This document shows, piece after piece, positions 55,625-63,870 of a DNA stretch of 64,000 nucleotides. Under the pieces are notes generated by a model that made no database searches, was not told the DNA's origin, and saw only the letters and a program-made list of their open reading frames with translations. The DNA is taken from the NCBI GenBank assembly GCA_028278425.1, contig JANQEJ010000253.1, forward strand, positions 19,406 through 83,405, read 5' to 3'. The stretch's first letter is position 1, and each line of letters starts with the position of its first letter. This DNA is from Planctomycetota bacterium. GTDB taxonomy: Bacteria > Planctomycetota > UBA1135 > GCA-002686595. Made by a program: the position numbers and the translations under genes.

Positions 55625-58179
55625 ACGAGCTCGATCGTCACGCGCGACGGGTCGTCGACCCAGAGACAGCCCCAGTCCGGAGAGAACCAGGACGTGCGTC
55701 CCTTCCCCGGCACGACGGCGCAGCGCCAGTCGACTCCGAGGAAGGCTTCCCGGAACGCGTCGTGGTCGGCTCCGTCGAGCGGGAGCCGCGTCGGTACGTC
55801 GGGCAGCTCGTCGATCCGGTTCGACGCGAAACCCAGCGCGCCCGAGCCGAGGTCGATCACGGGATCTTCCCGCCGCTCCTCGTAGATCGCCTTGCCGCGC
55901 TGCACGAGACGGATGCGGCGGCCGGACAGGTAGCTCCCGTTCTCGCGGTAGAAGCGCTGCAGCACGACCCAGGCTTGGAGCACGCCCTCCTCGAGCTCGG
56001 CGGGGTCGCGCTCGACGGACTCGATCTCGTCGAGCCGCCAGGCCGTCGCCGGCGTGCCCGCATCGGGCGCGGCGGTCGTCCGGTACAGGAAGCGGCTGCC
56101 CGGCAGCCCGGGGTAGGCGGAGTCCTCCGCGAGAAGCCGCGAGCGAAGCTGAAGATCCGCGCGCCAGCCGGTGACCGGGCCGCCGTCGCTCGCCTGGAAG
56201 TACACCGGGTGCGCCGGCGCGCCGGTCTCGGGCGGATCGTTCTCCCACGACCGCGCGTAGCGGTAGAGGAGGACCTCGCGCGCCGCGTGCGAGCCGTGCG
56301 TCTCCGGCCGCGCGGCCAGGGCGTCGCCCCAGTCGTCGAGGTGGCGCTGCTGGAAGAGCGCCGGCAGGTCGAGCTGGCCGTCCTTCGTCTCGACCTCCTC
56401 GAACAAATACTCGCCGTACCAGGCGAGGAACTCCTCGAGCCGCCCGTCGCCGAACCAGTCCGCGATCGCGAGGACCTCCGCCGGGTCGCGGTCGGGGTAC
56501 TCGAAGACGAGCCGGCGCCAGCGCGTGCCGAGGGTCTTCGAGAGCGCGGCCCGGTCGGCCTTGAGCCGCGCGTCCACGCGCGCGAGCGCTTGCCCGAGCC
56601 GGGCGGTCCGGTCGCGATCCGCGCCGGAACCGTCGTCGCGGTTCATCCAGGCGGCGTCGTCGAGCGTGGACTCGAGGCCGCGCGCGCGCTCCAGCGCGGC
56701 CGCGGCCTCGCGCAGGTCCGCGAGGCGGAGCAGCGGCTCGTCCTCCGCGGTTTCGGTCGCGACGGCGCAGGCGGTCAGGAGGTCCACGAAGTCCATTCCC
56801 GCGATCTCGCGTCCGGCGAAGGTGTCGTCCGAGGACCAGGCGTCGAGGTGGCCGCGCGCCGCCACCGGATCGTCCGCCTCGAGCGCGGCGAGCGCGCGCT
56901 CTAGGTAGTCGACCGCGAGCAGCTCGGCGTCGCCGGCCAGGTCGAGCACGCGCCGCGTCTCATTGAGACGGGTGCGCACCTGGAGCAACTCGGCCTGCGA
57001 GGACGTGAGCTCGCGCTCCAGGTTCTGTCGTTCGCCCGTGGCGGCCGCGAGCTGGTTCTCGAGCTCGTCGGCGCGCTGGCGCGCTTCGCGTCCCGCCTCC
57101 TTCCACCGCTCGAGCTCGCTCCCGAGACGCTTGACCTCGCCCGCGAGCCGCTCCAGCTCGCGCGCGAGCGCCTCGTCGTCGCCCGAGCCGTTGGACACCC
57201 GGGGCACGGGTTCGGCGGCGGCGGCGCGCTCGCGCTCGAGCGTGTCCTCGGCGGCGTCCGCGCGTTGCCGCTCGGCCTCGAGTGCCGCGCGCAGCTCTTC
57301 CAACTCCTCCGCCGGCGCTTCCGCCAGAACGGCGGACTCGTCGCCGCGTTCGCGCAGCCAGAGCACGAACAGGACGAGCGCGACCAGCGCGGCGGCCGCG
57401 GCGAGCGCGTAACCTCCGCGAGCGGGCGGGCGCTGCTCCACCGGCCGCATCGGCGGCAGGGGCTTCTCCGCGGGCCGCGTCACGCGCTTGGGGCCGCGCT
57501 CGGTCCGCTTCGGGGCCTTCTTCGCCTCGGCCATGTCGTACGCGAGGTTGGCGGTCGCGTCGCCGATCATCTCGCGGTACAGGACCTCGAGCGCGTCGAA
57601 GTCGGCCGGCGCCTCCGCCTTGGCGCCGAAGAGCTCCTTCACCCCGAAGTCGAGAAGCCGCACGCCGACCGCCCAGGGGTTGTCCTTGTCGAACGGCACG
57701 CGGTCGAGCAGGAGGACGTTGCCGGAGTGCAGCGCGCCGTGCGCCACGCCGCGCTTGTGGCCGAACTCGAGCGCGGCGACGATCTGGCGCGCGATCTCGA
57801 GCGCTCGCGACTTCGGGAGCTTGCCGCGGCGGGCCAGCAAGGTGCGCAGGTTCTCGCCGGGCGTGTACTCGCTCTCGAGATAGACGAGGCCGAGGTCGGT
57901 CTGCCCGACGTCGAGCATGTGCTGGATCCGCGCGTGGTCGAGCTCGCGCAGGGGGCGGGCGCGCTCGGTGAGTGCCTCGAAGGACTCCTCTTCTCCGAGC
58001 GCGTCGGCGCGCAGGATCTTGAGCGTCGCCGGCCGCTCGCCTCCGTCCCGGTGGTCGAGGACGCGGTAGACCTTGGCCGAGGGGCCCTCGCCGAGGAGAC
58101 CCTGGACCTCGAACCGTCCGGCGATCCTCGCGGCGGACCCCCGGTCTCGATCCCCCTCGTCGTGCCCTCGCTCGTCCAT
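55600..58179 (-). CDS. Transmembrane pseudokinase, paralogue of the receptor kinase
   Basis: An 859-residue protein with the plan of the kinase at 50558-53575: kinase-like fold, transmembrane helix (about 257-275), coiled coil (about 285-425) and the same C-terminal domain (SRFLYR, then WFSPDWGCLW near the end). The Lys is kept (TLK, K54) and so is DFG (177-179), but the HRD motif is HGA (147-149), so the catalytic Asp is lost; the part of the C-lobe after DFG, including APE, is gone. It should bind but not phosphorylate, or only weakly. The block before DFG (NPWAVGVRLLDFG) is almost the same as in the kinase. It could regulate or compete with the active kinase. Confidence 0.88.
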   Translation of the reverse strand: MDERGHDEGDRDRGSAARIAGRFEVQGLLGEGPSAKVYRVLDHRDGGERPATLKILRADALGEEESFEALTERARPLRELDHARIQHMLDVGQTDLGLVYLESEYTPGENLRTLLARRGKLPKSRALEIARQIVAALEFGHKRGVAHGALHSGNVLLLDRVPFDKDNPWAVGVRLLDFGVKELFGAKAEAPADFDALEVLYREMIGDATANLAYDMAEAKKAPKRTERGPKRVTRPAEKPLPPMRPVEQRPPARGGYALAAAAALVALVLFVLWLRERGDESAVLAEAPAEELEELRAALEAERQRADAAEDTLERERAAAAEPVPRVSNGSGDDEALARELERLAGEVKRLGSELERWKEAGREARQRADELENQLAAATGERQNLERELTSSQAELLQVRTRLNETRRVLDLAGDAELLAVDYLERALAALEADDPVAARGHLDAWSSDDTFAGREIAGMDFVDLLTACAVATETAEDEPLLRLADLREAAAALERARGLESTLDDAAWMNRDDGSGADRDRTARLGQALARVDARLKADRAALSKTLGTRWRRLVFEYPDRDPAEVLAIADWFGDGRLEEFLAWYGEYLFEEVETKDGQLDLPALFQQRHLDDWGDALAARPETHGSHAAREVLLYRYARSWENDPPETGAPAHPVYFQASDGGPVTGWRADLQLRSRLLAEDSAYPGLPGSRFLYRTTAAPDAGTPATAWRLDEIESVERDPAELEEGVLQAWVVLQRFYRENGSYLSGRRIRLVQRGKAIYEERREDPVIDLGSGALGFASNRIDELPDVPTRLPLDGADHDAFREAFLGVDWRCAVVPGKGRTSWFSPDWGCLWVDDPSRVTIELVYASVPGR

Positions 58180-58254
58180 GGTGCGGGTCTCGAAGCCCGG
58201 GCAGAGCGTAGCGATTCGCCCCCGCCTTGGAAGGCGGAGGCGGTGTGCGTTCGG

Positions 58255-59256
58255 TCAGACTCCCGCGCGGATGCGAGCGTCCGCGCGCCGCCAGAGGCTG
58301 CTCTCCGCCGCCTTCTCCCGGCTGCGCGCGCCGAGGAACTGCGCGGCGGTCTCCAGGAAGGCGTAGGGGATCGAGTAGGCGCGCCAGTAGAGCCGCTGGA
58401 GCGACGCGAGGTCCTGCCCGCGCAGGAGGTCCCGGTAGAAGCGCCGCTGGCCCTTCCAGCCGCGGAACACCTCGCGCCAGGAGGGGACGTTGCGCAGACC
58501 GAAGAGCTCGATCAGGTTGCGGTGGTCGCAGTAGATCCGGCGGAACTCGCGCGTCATGTCGATCCTGTGCGAGTGCTCGACCGCGGCGGTCGGCTCGAAG
58601 CAGAGCCCGCCGCCGGCGAGGAGCACGGCGCGGCCCCAGGCGACGTCCTCGCCGAAGGTGCGCTCCGGGAAGGGAATCCGCTCCCAGGTCGAGCGGCGCA
58701 CCGACGAGGCGACGTTGTCGAAGGCGCTCGCGAGGTAGCGCTCCATCGGCGCGAGCTCCTCGAAGCGCCGGCCCGCGGCCTCGGGATCGCCGTGCGCGAG
58801 CACGCGGATCTCGCGCTCCGCGCGGGACGCGCTCCACTGCCGCAGGCGCTCCGCCAGGAGCGGATCGCAGTCCGGCCGCGGAAGCTGGCGCGCGTACACG
58901 CCGTCGACCCGCGGGTCGTCGTACGGCGCAACCAGGTTGCGGACGTAGTCCGCGCCGACCGGAACGGCGTCCTGGGTGAGCAGGCAGACGAGCTCGCCGC
59001 GCGTGCGCTCGATCGCGAGGTTGCGCGTGCCGCCGTGGTTGAAGGTCTCGCCCGGGATGCGGAAGACGAAGGCGCCGGCGGCGGCCGCGGCCTCCGGCGT
59101 CCCGTCGGTCGAGCCGGGGTCGACGACGACCATCTCGAAGCCGCCCTCGACGTCCTGCTCCGCCAGGGCGTCCAGGAGCCGGAGGAAGCGCGGCCCGGCG
59201 TTCAGCGTCGGAACGACCAGCGAAACCCGGCGCGCGTCGCGCGAGATGGCGCTCAC
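58255..59256 (-). CDS. Family 2 glycosyltransferase (rhamnosyltransferase-like)
   Basis: A 333-residue GT-A enzyme that transfers a nucleotide-activated sugar to a surface glycan. VSLVVPTLNAG opens the fold; VVDPGSTDGT contains the donor-binding acidic pair; the FNHGGTRNLA motif is typical of rhamnosyltransferase-like GT2 proteins. FGEDVAWG holds the ED catalytic-base motif. No membrane helix is seen except a weak one near 305. The GTG start lies 13 bases after the stop of the FAD-enzyme gene, so the two form a unit. Confidence 0.88.
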   Translation of the reverse strand: MSAISRDARRVSLVVPTLNAGPRFLRLLDALAEQDVEGGFEMVVVDPGSTDGTPEAAAAAGAFVFRIPGETFNHGGTRNLAIERTRGELVCLLTQDAVPVGADYVRNLVAPYDDPRVDGVYARQLPRPDCDPLLAERLRQWSASRAEREIRVLAHGDPEAAGRRFEELAPMERYLASAFDNVASSVRRSTWERIPFPERTFGEDVAWGRAVLLAGGGLCFEPTAAVEHSHRIDMTREFRRIYCDHRNLIELFGLRNVPSWREVFRGWKGQRRFYRDLLRGQDLASLQRLYWRAYSIPYAFLETAAQFLGARSREKAAESSLWRRADARIRAGV

Positions 59257-59269
59257 GGGCGCGATCCTG

Positions 59270-60595
59270 TCAACCGGTGCGGGCGTGTTCCAGGAGCTTC
59301 TCGGCCAGCGCGCGCGACGCGATCACGCACTGGTCGGAGTTGAAGTAGTCGTAGTGCCCGAAGCGCCCGAGCGGATGGATGCCGTTCTGCTCGCACCACT
59401 CGATGGAGACGCGGCGGCGCTCGTCGAGGTGGTGGTCGTAGACGATGTAGGCGTACTTCGTGTCGGTCCGGTCGGTGAACAGGATCTCGTCGCGGCTGAC
59501 GAGTCCGGCGTAGACCATCCCGTCGACCACGTCGTCCTCGAGCTCCTTGCCGGCGAAGGGCCGCCCCCCGGGCGAGGTGACCTCGCAAAGGAAGGACGTC
59601 TTCCCCTCGGGCGCGTTGCCGGGGGAGTAGTTCGACATGTACGTGATGCGGTTCGCCGGACCCTGCTCGTGGTGGGGGAAGTACACCCAGGACAGGTTCG
59701 GGTGCTCCGCGCGGTCCAGCGCGAGCAGGAAGCACGTGATGTTGTTGAAGGCGAGCCCGCGCATGCAGTCGGCCACGTCGCCCGGGATCCCGTCGACGAT
59801 GCCGGGCAGCTCGTTCATCGGGATTGTGTTGACGACGCGGTCGAAGTCCTCGCCGTTGACGCGCCAGCCCTCCCCGTGGCGCACGACGCTCTCCACGGGC
59901 GTGTTGAGCCTGACCCGATCGGTCAGCGTGCCGCCGATGCCGTCGGTGATCGCCTGGAAGCCGCCCTTCTTCGGGTAGTAGAAGATCGCCTGGTGGACGT
60001 AGCCCTCGGTGCGGATCCCGATCGAGGCGCGCAGCACGTCGTCGATCGGCGCGTCGGGCACGCGGCCGGCCACCCAGCCGCTGGTGATGTCCTCGAGCGG
60101 CCGCTTCCAGATCTTCTCGTTGTAGGGATCCATGAAGTGGCGCGCGATGCCCTCGCCGAAGCGCCAGTGGATCCAGGACTTGAAGTCCGCCGGCGCTTCC
60201 GAGCCGTCCATCTTCCGGCGGTGCCAGGCGTCGACGTAGCCCCTGAGGCACTCGAAGTTGACGTCGTCGGGCAGATCGCCGATCCCGTTCTCGAAGGGGT
60301 AGTGCACCCAGCGGTCGCCGAAGCGGATCTTCGTGTTGCGGTCGCGCTTGACGAACGCGTCGTCGCCGCCGGCGCAGTCCTTCATCCACTGCATCACCCC
60401 GGCGTCCTTCGAGAAGAGGATGTGGCCGCCGGTGACGTCGTAGGTGTAGCCGTCGACCGTCTTCGAGCGGCAGAGCCCGCCGACGACGGGGCCCGCCTCG
60501 AAGAGGTGGACGTCGGACGCGTCGAAGCCCCGCTCGATCATCGTGCGGGCGAGGGCCATGCCGGACACGCCGGCGCCGAGGATGGCGGTCTTCAA
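59270..60595 (-). CDS. FAD-dependent oxidoreductase, protoporphyrinogen-oxidase/UDP-galactopyranose-mutase-like
   Basis: A 441-residue FAD enzyme. It opens with TAILGAGVSGMALARTM (GxGxxG) and later has GGLCRS, GGHILF, KRPLEDITSGWVAGR and VNTIPM, a set known from the amine-oxidase/UGM-like family found beside glycosyltransferases. It could make or rearrange an activated sugar for the following GT2, or be a coproporphyrinogen-type oxidase; I favour the first because of the neighbour. The only in-frame start near the FAD motif is a TTG at 60595; no Shine-Dalgarno is present (the upstream stretch is pyrimidine-rich). Confidence 0.8.
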   Translation of the reverse strand: MKTAILGAGVSGMALARTMIERGFDASDVHLFEAGPVVGGLCRSKTVDGYTYDVTGGHILFSKDAGVMQWMKDCAGGDDAFVKRDRNTKIRFGDRWVHYPFENGIGDLPDDVNFECLRGYVDAWHRRKMDGSEAPADFKSWIHWRFGEGIARHFMDPYNEKIWKRPLEDITSGWVAGRVPDAPIDDVLRASIGIRTEGYVHQAIFYYPKKGGFQAITDGIGGTLTDRVRLNTPVESVVRHGEGWRVNGEDFDRVVNTIPMNELPGIVDGIPGDVADCMRGLAFNNITCFLLALDRAEHPNLSWVYFPHHEQGPANRITYMSNYSPGNAPEGKTSFLCEVTSPGGRPFAGKELEDDVVDGMVYAGLVSRDEILFTDRTDTKYAYIVYDHHLDERRRVSIEWCEQNGIHPLGRFGHYDYFNSDQCVIASRALAEKLLEHARTG

Positions 60596-60696
60596 GAGGG
60601 AGGGGGGAACGGGAGGGGGACGTTCGCGGGCGAAATACCTTAAGGGGGGGTCCGGACGTCCGCCACCATCGGCAGCGGAACCGGGGCGGCTGAAAC

Positions 60697-61686
60697 CTAC
60701 CTCTCGCGGACCAGGACCTGGCGCGGGAGGCCGGCGCGCTTCAGCGCCGGGCGCGCGTCGCGGAGCCAGCGTTCGCCATCCGTGCGGTACCCGGCGGTGG
60801 GCCGCAGATCCGGCTGGAGCTCGGCGAAGAAGCCGTTGAAGGCGCCCATCACGAGCTCGCGGGCGTACTTCGCGAGGCAGGAGGCGAGGGCCACCGGGAA
60901 GGACTTGTCCTCCGCCTTCTCGACGATGACGAGCTCCATCCGCCGCGATCCGCCGCGCTCGTTCAGGCGGTACTCGGAACGTCCCTCGTCCTCGGACACG
61001 AGCTTGACCGAGGCGTCGGGCAGGCCCTTGGCGAGGAGCGAGCCGTAGTGGGACCGCGCGCCCTGGCGGTCGAGGACGACGCGCGGGCGGCTGCCGCCGT
61101 GGGCGTGCCAGAGGTGCGCGAGGACCTCGAGCGTCTTCTCCCAGACGGACAGCGCCTTGTTGGCGGTCTCGTCGTAGGAGGCGTTGAGCTCGCCGGCCGG
61201 AACGACGCGGACGCCGGCGTCGACCAGCGTGATCCCGCGGCGCTCCATGTTGCGGGCGAGCAGCGCCGCGACGAGCTCGATCGACACCGCCTCCTGCTCG
61301 AGCGGCAGCTCGGGCAGGCGTTCGTACCACGGGTGGCGGCGCACGAGCGCGGCCGCCGGGTGCAGCGCTCCGAAGAGCAGACGCATCGGATCGGTCGGCG
61401 GCTTGCCCCGCGCGTCGAGCTGCGCGAGGAAGGCGAGCACCGTGCGCTCTAGCCGCTTGCGCCCGACGGCGTTGCGGGTGAAGACGCGCTTCGAGTCTGC
61501 GACGACGAGCTTCTTCCTGTTGCGGCCGGGATTCTTCGCGACGACGTTCGCGAGCAGCCGCCACGGGTTGGCGTGCGGGTCGGGGATGCGGAGCGCGGTG
61601 AAGCCGATCGAGAGCGGGCCGAGCAGCGGTCCGAGGCCGGCCTCGTCGATCCCGCAGACGAGGGCGCTCCGCGTCGCGGCGCTCAT
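60697..61686 (-). CDS. RNase HII-like protein with unusual fourth site
   Basis: A 329-residue protein that starts with CGIDEAGLGPLLGP (12-25), the RNase HII nucleotide motif with Asp14 and Glu15, and continues with ADSKRVF (DSK motif) and a third acidic residue at D206 (VVLDRQGARSH). The last site, normally AKxxRD, is AKYARE at 272-277, so Asp is replaced by Glu. It is about 130 residues longer than RNase HII, with an insertion between the second and third sites. RNase HII cuts RNA in RNA-DNA hybrids; activity here is not certain. It starts by ATGA overlap on lgt. Confidence 0.72.
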   Translation of the reverse strand: MSAATRSALVCGIDEAGLGPLLGPLSIGFTALRIPDPHANPWRLLANVVAKNPGRNRKKLVVADSKRVFTRNAVGRKRLERTVLAFLAQLDARGKPPTDPMRLLFGALHPAAALVRRHPWYERLPELPLEQEAVSIELVAALLARNMERRGITLVDAGVRVVPAGELNASYDETANKALSVWEKTLEVLAHLWHAHGGSRPRVVLDRQGARSHYGSLLAKGLPDASVKLVSEDEGRSEYRLNERGGSRRMELVIVEKAEDKSFPVALASCLAKYARELVMGAFNGFFAELQPDLRPTAGYRTDGERWLRDARPALKRAGLPRQVLVRER

Positions 61687-62681
61687 GGGGTGACGGGCGC
61701 CGGCGGAAGGGGCGAGCGGCGGCTGCGCAGGAGGACGACGATTCCGACGACGACGCCGAGGACCGCGACGAGCTGCGACGTCGAGACCGCGCCGCCGAAC
61801 CAGACGCCTCGCACGTCGTCGCCGCGGAACATCTCGATGAGGAAGCGCGTGATCGAGTAGTGGATCAGGACGACGCCGGTGACCTGGCCGTAGAACCTTC
61901 GGCGTTTCAGTACGAGCCAGGCGACCCCGGCCACCATCAGCGCGTTGATGCTCATCCAGGGCTGGGTGGCCCAGAGGACCTCGCCGGCCAGGGCGTCGTC
62001 GAAGAGGCTCTTCGGGTGCTCTCGCAGCCACTCGGCGCTCGGCACCGTGAGCGTGATCGGGAAGGGAAGGTCGCGAAAGCGCTCGGGCACGACGCTCCCG
62101 TAGTCGTCGCCGACGAGGAGACATCCCCAGCGCCCGATCGACTGCCCGACGAACCCGGCGACGAGGCCCGTGTCCATCCCGTTCATGATGTGCATCTTGC
62201 GCCGGCGTCCGGCCCAGGCGCCGAGCAGGATCGCGCCGAAGAGGCCGCCGAACATGACGAGCCCGCCCTCCCAGACGAAGAACACCTTGAGCGGATCGTG
62301 CAGGAAGTCGTAGCCGATCGAGAGCTTGGGCGTGAGCTCGTGGTTCTCGGGGTTCTCGACGTACACCTTGTTCAGCGCCGCAGTGCGCGCTTCCTTGGTT
62401 TCCGCCTCGAAGTACTCCTGCATCGCCGGCGTCACGTCCGCCGTCAGGTACCGCGACGTCTCGACGCCGACGTACATCAGCCGCGCGCCTCCGATGACGC
62501 CGATCAGGAGCCAAACCGCGACGTCGCCGGCGTTCGTGGGGTCGTTCTCGGGATCGGTCCCGTACTTCGCGAGGATCCGGCCCCAGAGCCAGATGCCGAA
62601 GAGGAAGCCGGTCGCCACCAGGACCCCGAAGGAGGGGACCTCGAAGCCGACGCCGGGGATCTCGAAGAGGACCGGGTACAT
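61683..62681 (-). CDS. lgt: Prolipoprotein diacylglyceryl transferase
   Basis: A 332-residue multi-pass membrane enzyme that puts diacylglycerol on the lipobox Cys of prolipoproteins, such as the several found here. SIGRWGC (181-187) holds the essential Arg; RFLIEMFRGDD near 280 is the second signature. The His of HGG in E. coli Lgt is Phe here (LVMFGGLFG). An insertion of about 55 residues in the loop at 75-130 makes it longer than usual. Seven membrane helices are likely. The start is supported by a TATCGT box 14 bases upstream, and the RNase HII-like gene overlaps its stop. Confidence 0.92.
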   Translation of the reverse strand: MYPVLFEIPGVGFEVPSFGVLVATGFLFGIWLWGRILAKYGTDPENDPTNAGDVAVWLLIGVIGGARLMYVGVETSRYLTADVTPAMQEYFEAETKEARTAALNKVYVENPENHELTPKLSIGYDFLHDPLKVFFVWEGGLVMFGGLFGAILLGAWAGRRRKMHIMNGMDTGLVAGFVGQSIGRWGCLLVGDDYGSVVPERFRDLPFPITLTVPSAEWLREHPKSLFDDALAGEVLWATQPWMSINALMVAGVAWLVLKRRRFYGQVTGVVLIHYSITRFLIEMFRGDDVRGVWFGGAVSTSQLVAVLGVVVGIVVLLRSRRSPLPPAPVTP

Positions 62682-62821
62682 GGGCCTGCGCCGGCACGAT
62701 AGCGCCTCGGGTGCGGAATCCCACTCTTGAACCGGCGGGCGGCGGCGCTATGCTTCCCGCGCTTCGTCGTCGAACGTTCCAGTCGTTCCGGGAAGGGAGC
62801 TTCCCGAGGGGATCCACCGAG

Positions 62822-63652
62822 ATGAACCGACCGCCGCGGACCAAGGTCTTCTTGGAAGGCCGCTATCGCAAGCTCACCCGCGACCTGCCGCAGACCGTCT
62901 TCTTCTGCCCCGACTGCAAGGGGCACCCGCGCCGCCGCAAGAAGTGCGAGCGCTGCGAGGGCTTCGGCAAGCTGACGCGCGACTCCGTTCAGGAGCTCGT
63001 CGCCTGGGTCGTCGGCAAGGCGTTCGGCACCCGCAAGAACAAGTTCCACGGCGCCGGCCGCGAGGACGTGGACGTCCGCATGCTCGGACGGGGGCGGCCG
63101 TTCGTGCTCGAGCTCATCGCGCCGCGGCAGTTCGACGTGGACCTGGCCGCGCTCGAAGCGGAGGTCAACCGCCGAAACGAGGGGCGGCTCGAGATCCAGG
63201 GGCTCCACTGGAGCGAGAAGGCGCGGGTGGCGCACCTGAAGGAAACGCCGCACGCGAAGGAGTACGAGGCGCTGGTCGAGTTCGAGTCGCCGGTGGAAGC
63301 GGCGGTCCTGGAGAAGCTGGCGGGGGAGCGGCGCGAGGTGGTGCAGCGGACGCCCGGCCGGGTTGCACACCGGCGCGCGGACAAGGAGCGGACGCGGTGG
63401 ATCGTGTTTCGGGCCTTCGAAGCGGCCGACGAAGACGGGAAGCGGTGGCGCGTGCGGCTCGTGACGCAGCACGGCACGTACGTGAAGGAGGTGCTGAGCG
63501 GGGAGGAGGGGGCGACGCGGCCGTCGCTGGCGGAGTTGGCCGGGGTGCCGTGTGTCTGCCGGGAGTTGGACGTTTACGCGATTCTAGATGCGGAGGGGAA
63601 TCCGGAGCCGGAGCCGAGGAACGTGCCGCCGGTGTTTGGGTCGGGGGTTTGA
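62822..63652 (+). CDS. pus10: Pus10-like tRNA pseudouridine synthase, compact form
   Basis: A 276-residue protein with the catalytic half of archaeal/eukaryotic Pus10, which makes pseudouridine 54/55 in tRNA. The diagnostic FHGAGREDVDVRMLGRGRP is at 75-93, with the catalytic Asp most likely D82, and HGTYVKEVLSGEEG then RPSL near the end. A zinc site CPDC (29-32) and CERC (42-45) precedes it. The N-terminal THUMP-containing half of archaeal Pus10 (about 150-200 residues) is absent. ATG at 62822 was preferred to the longer frame because the conserved VFLEGRYRKLTR starts here. Bacteria normally use TruB for position 55. It is divergent from lgt. Confidence 0.88.
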   Translation: MNRPPRTKVFLEGRYRKLTRDLPQTVFFCPDCKGHPRRRKKCERCEGFGKLTRDSVQELVAWVVGKAFGTRKNKFHGAGREDVDVRMLGRGRPFVLELIAPRQFDVDLAALEAEVNRRNEGRLEIQGLHWSEKARVAHLKETPHAKEYEALVEFESPVEAAVLEKLAGERREVVQRTPGRVAHRRADKERTRWIVFRAFEAADEDGKRWRVRLVTQHGTYVKEVLSGEEGATRPSLAELAGVPCVCRELDVYAILDAEGNPEPEPRNVPPVFGSGV

Positions 63653-63870
63653 GGGGCGAAGGCAGGGTCAGGGCGTTTTCCCTGCGCGCGAAGCAACGGC
63701 CTTTTCTTTGACACGCGAGTCTGCTCGGCGGCGGGGCGTTGAGACCCTCGCCGCGTCGGACGGTGCTGCAGCGCGGGACGCAACGGCCGGGCTTTAAATC
63801 GTCTGCCGGACTCGAGGGCGTGTTCCCTGTACTGACTGAAGTGGGCCGCTTCGCTCGCGAGGTGAGAGTG

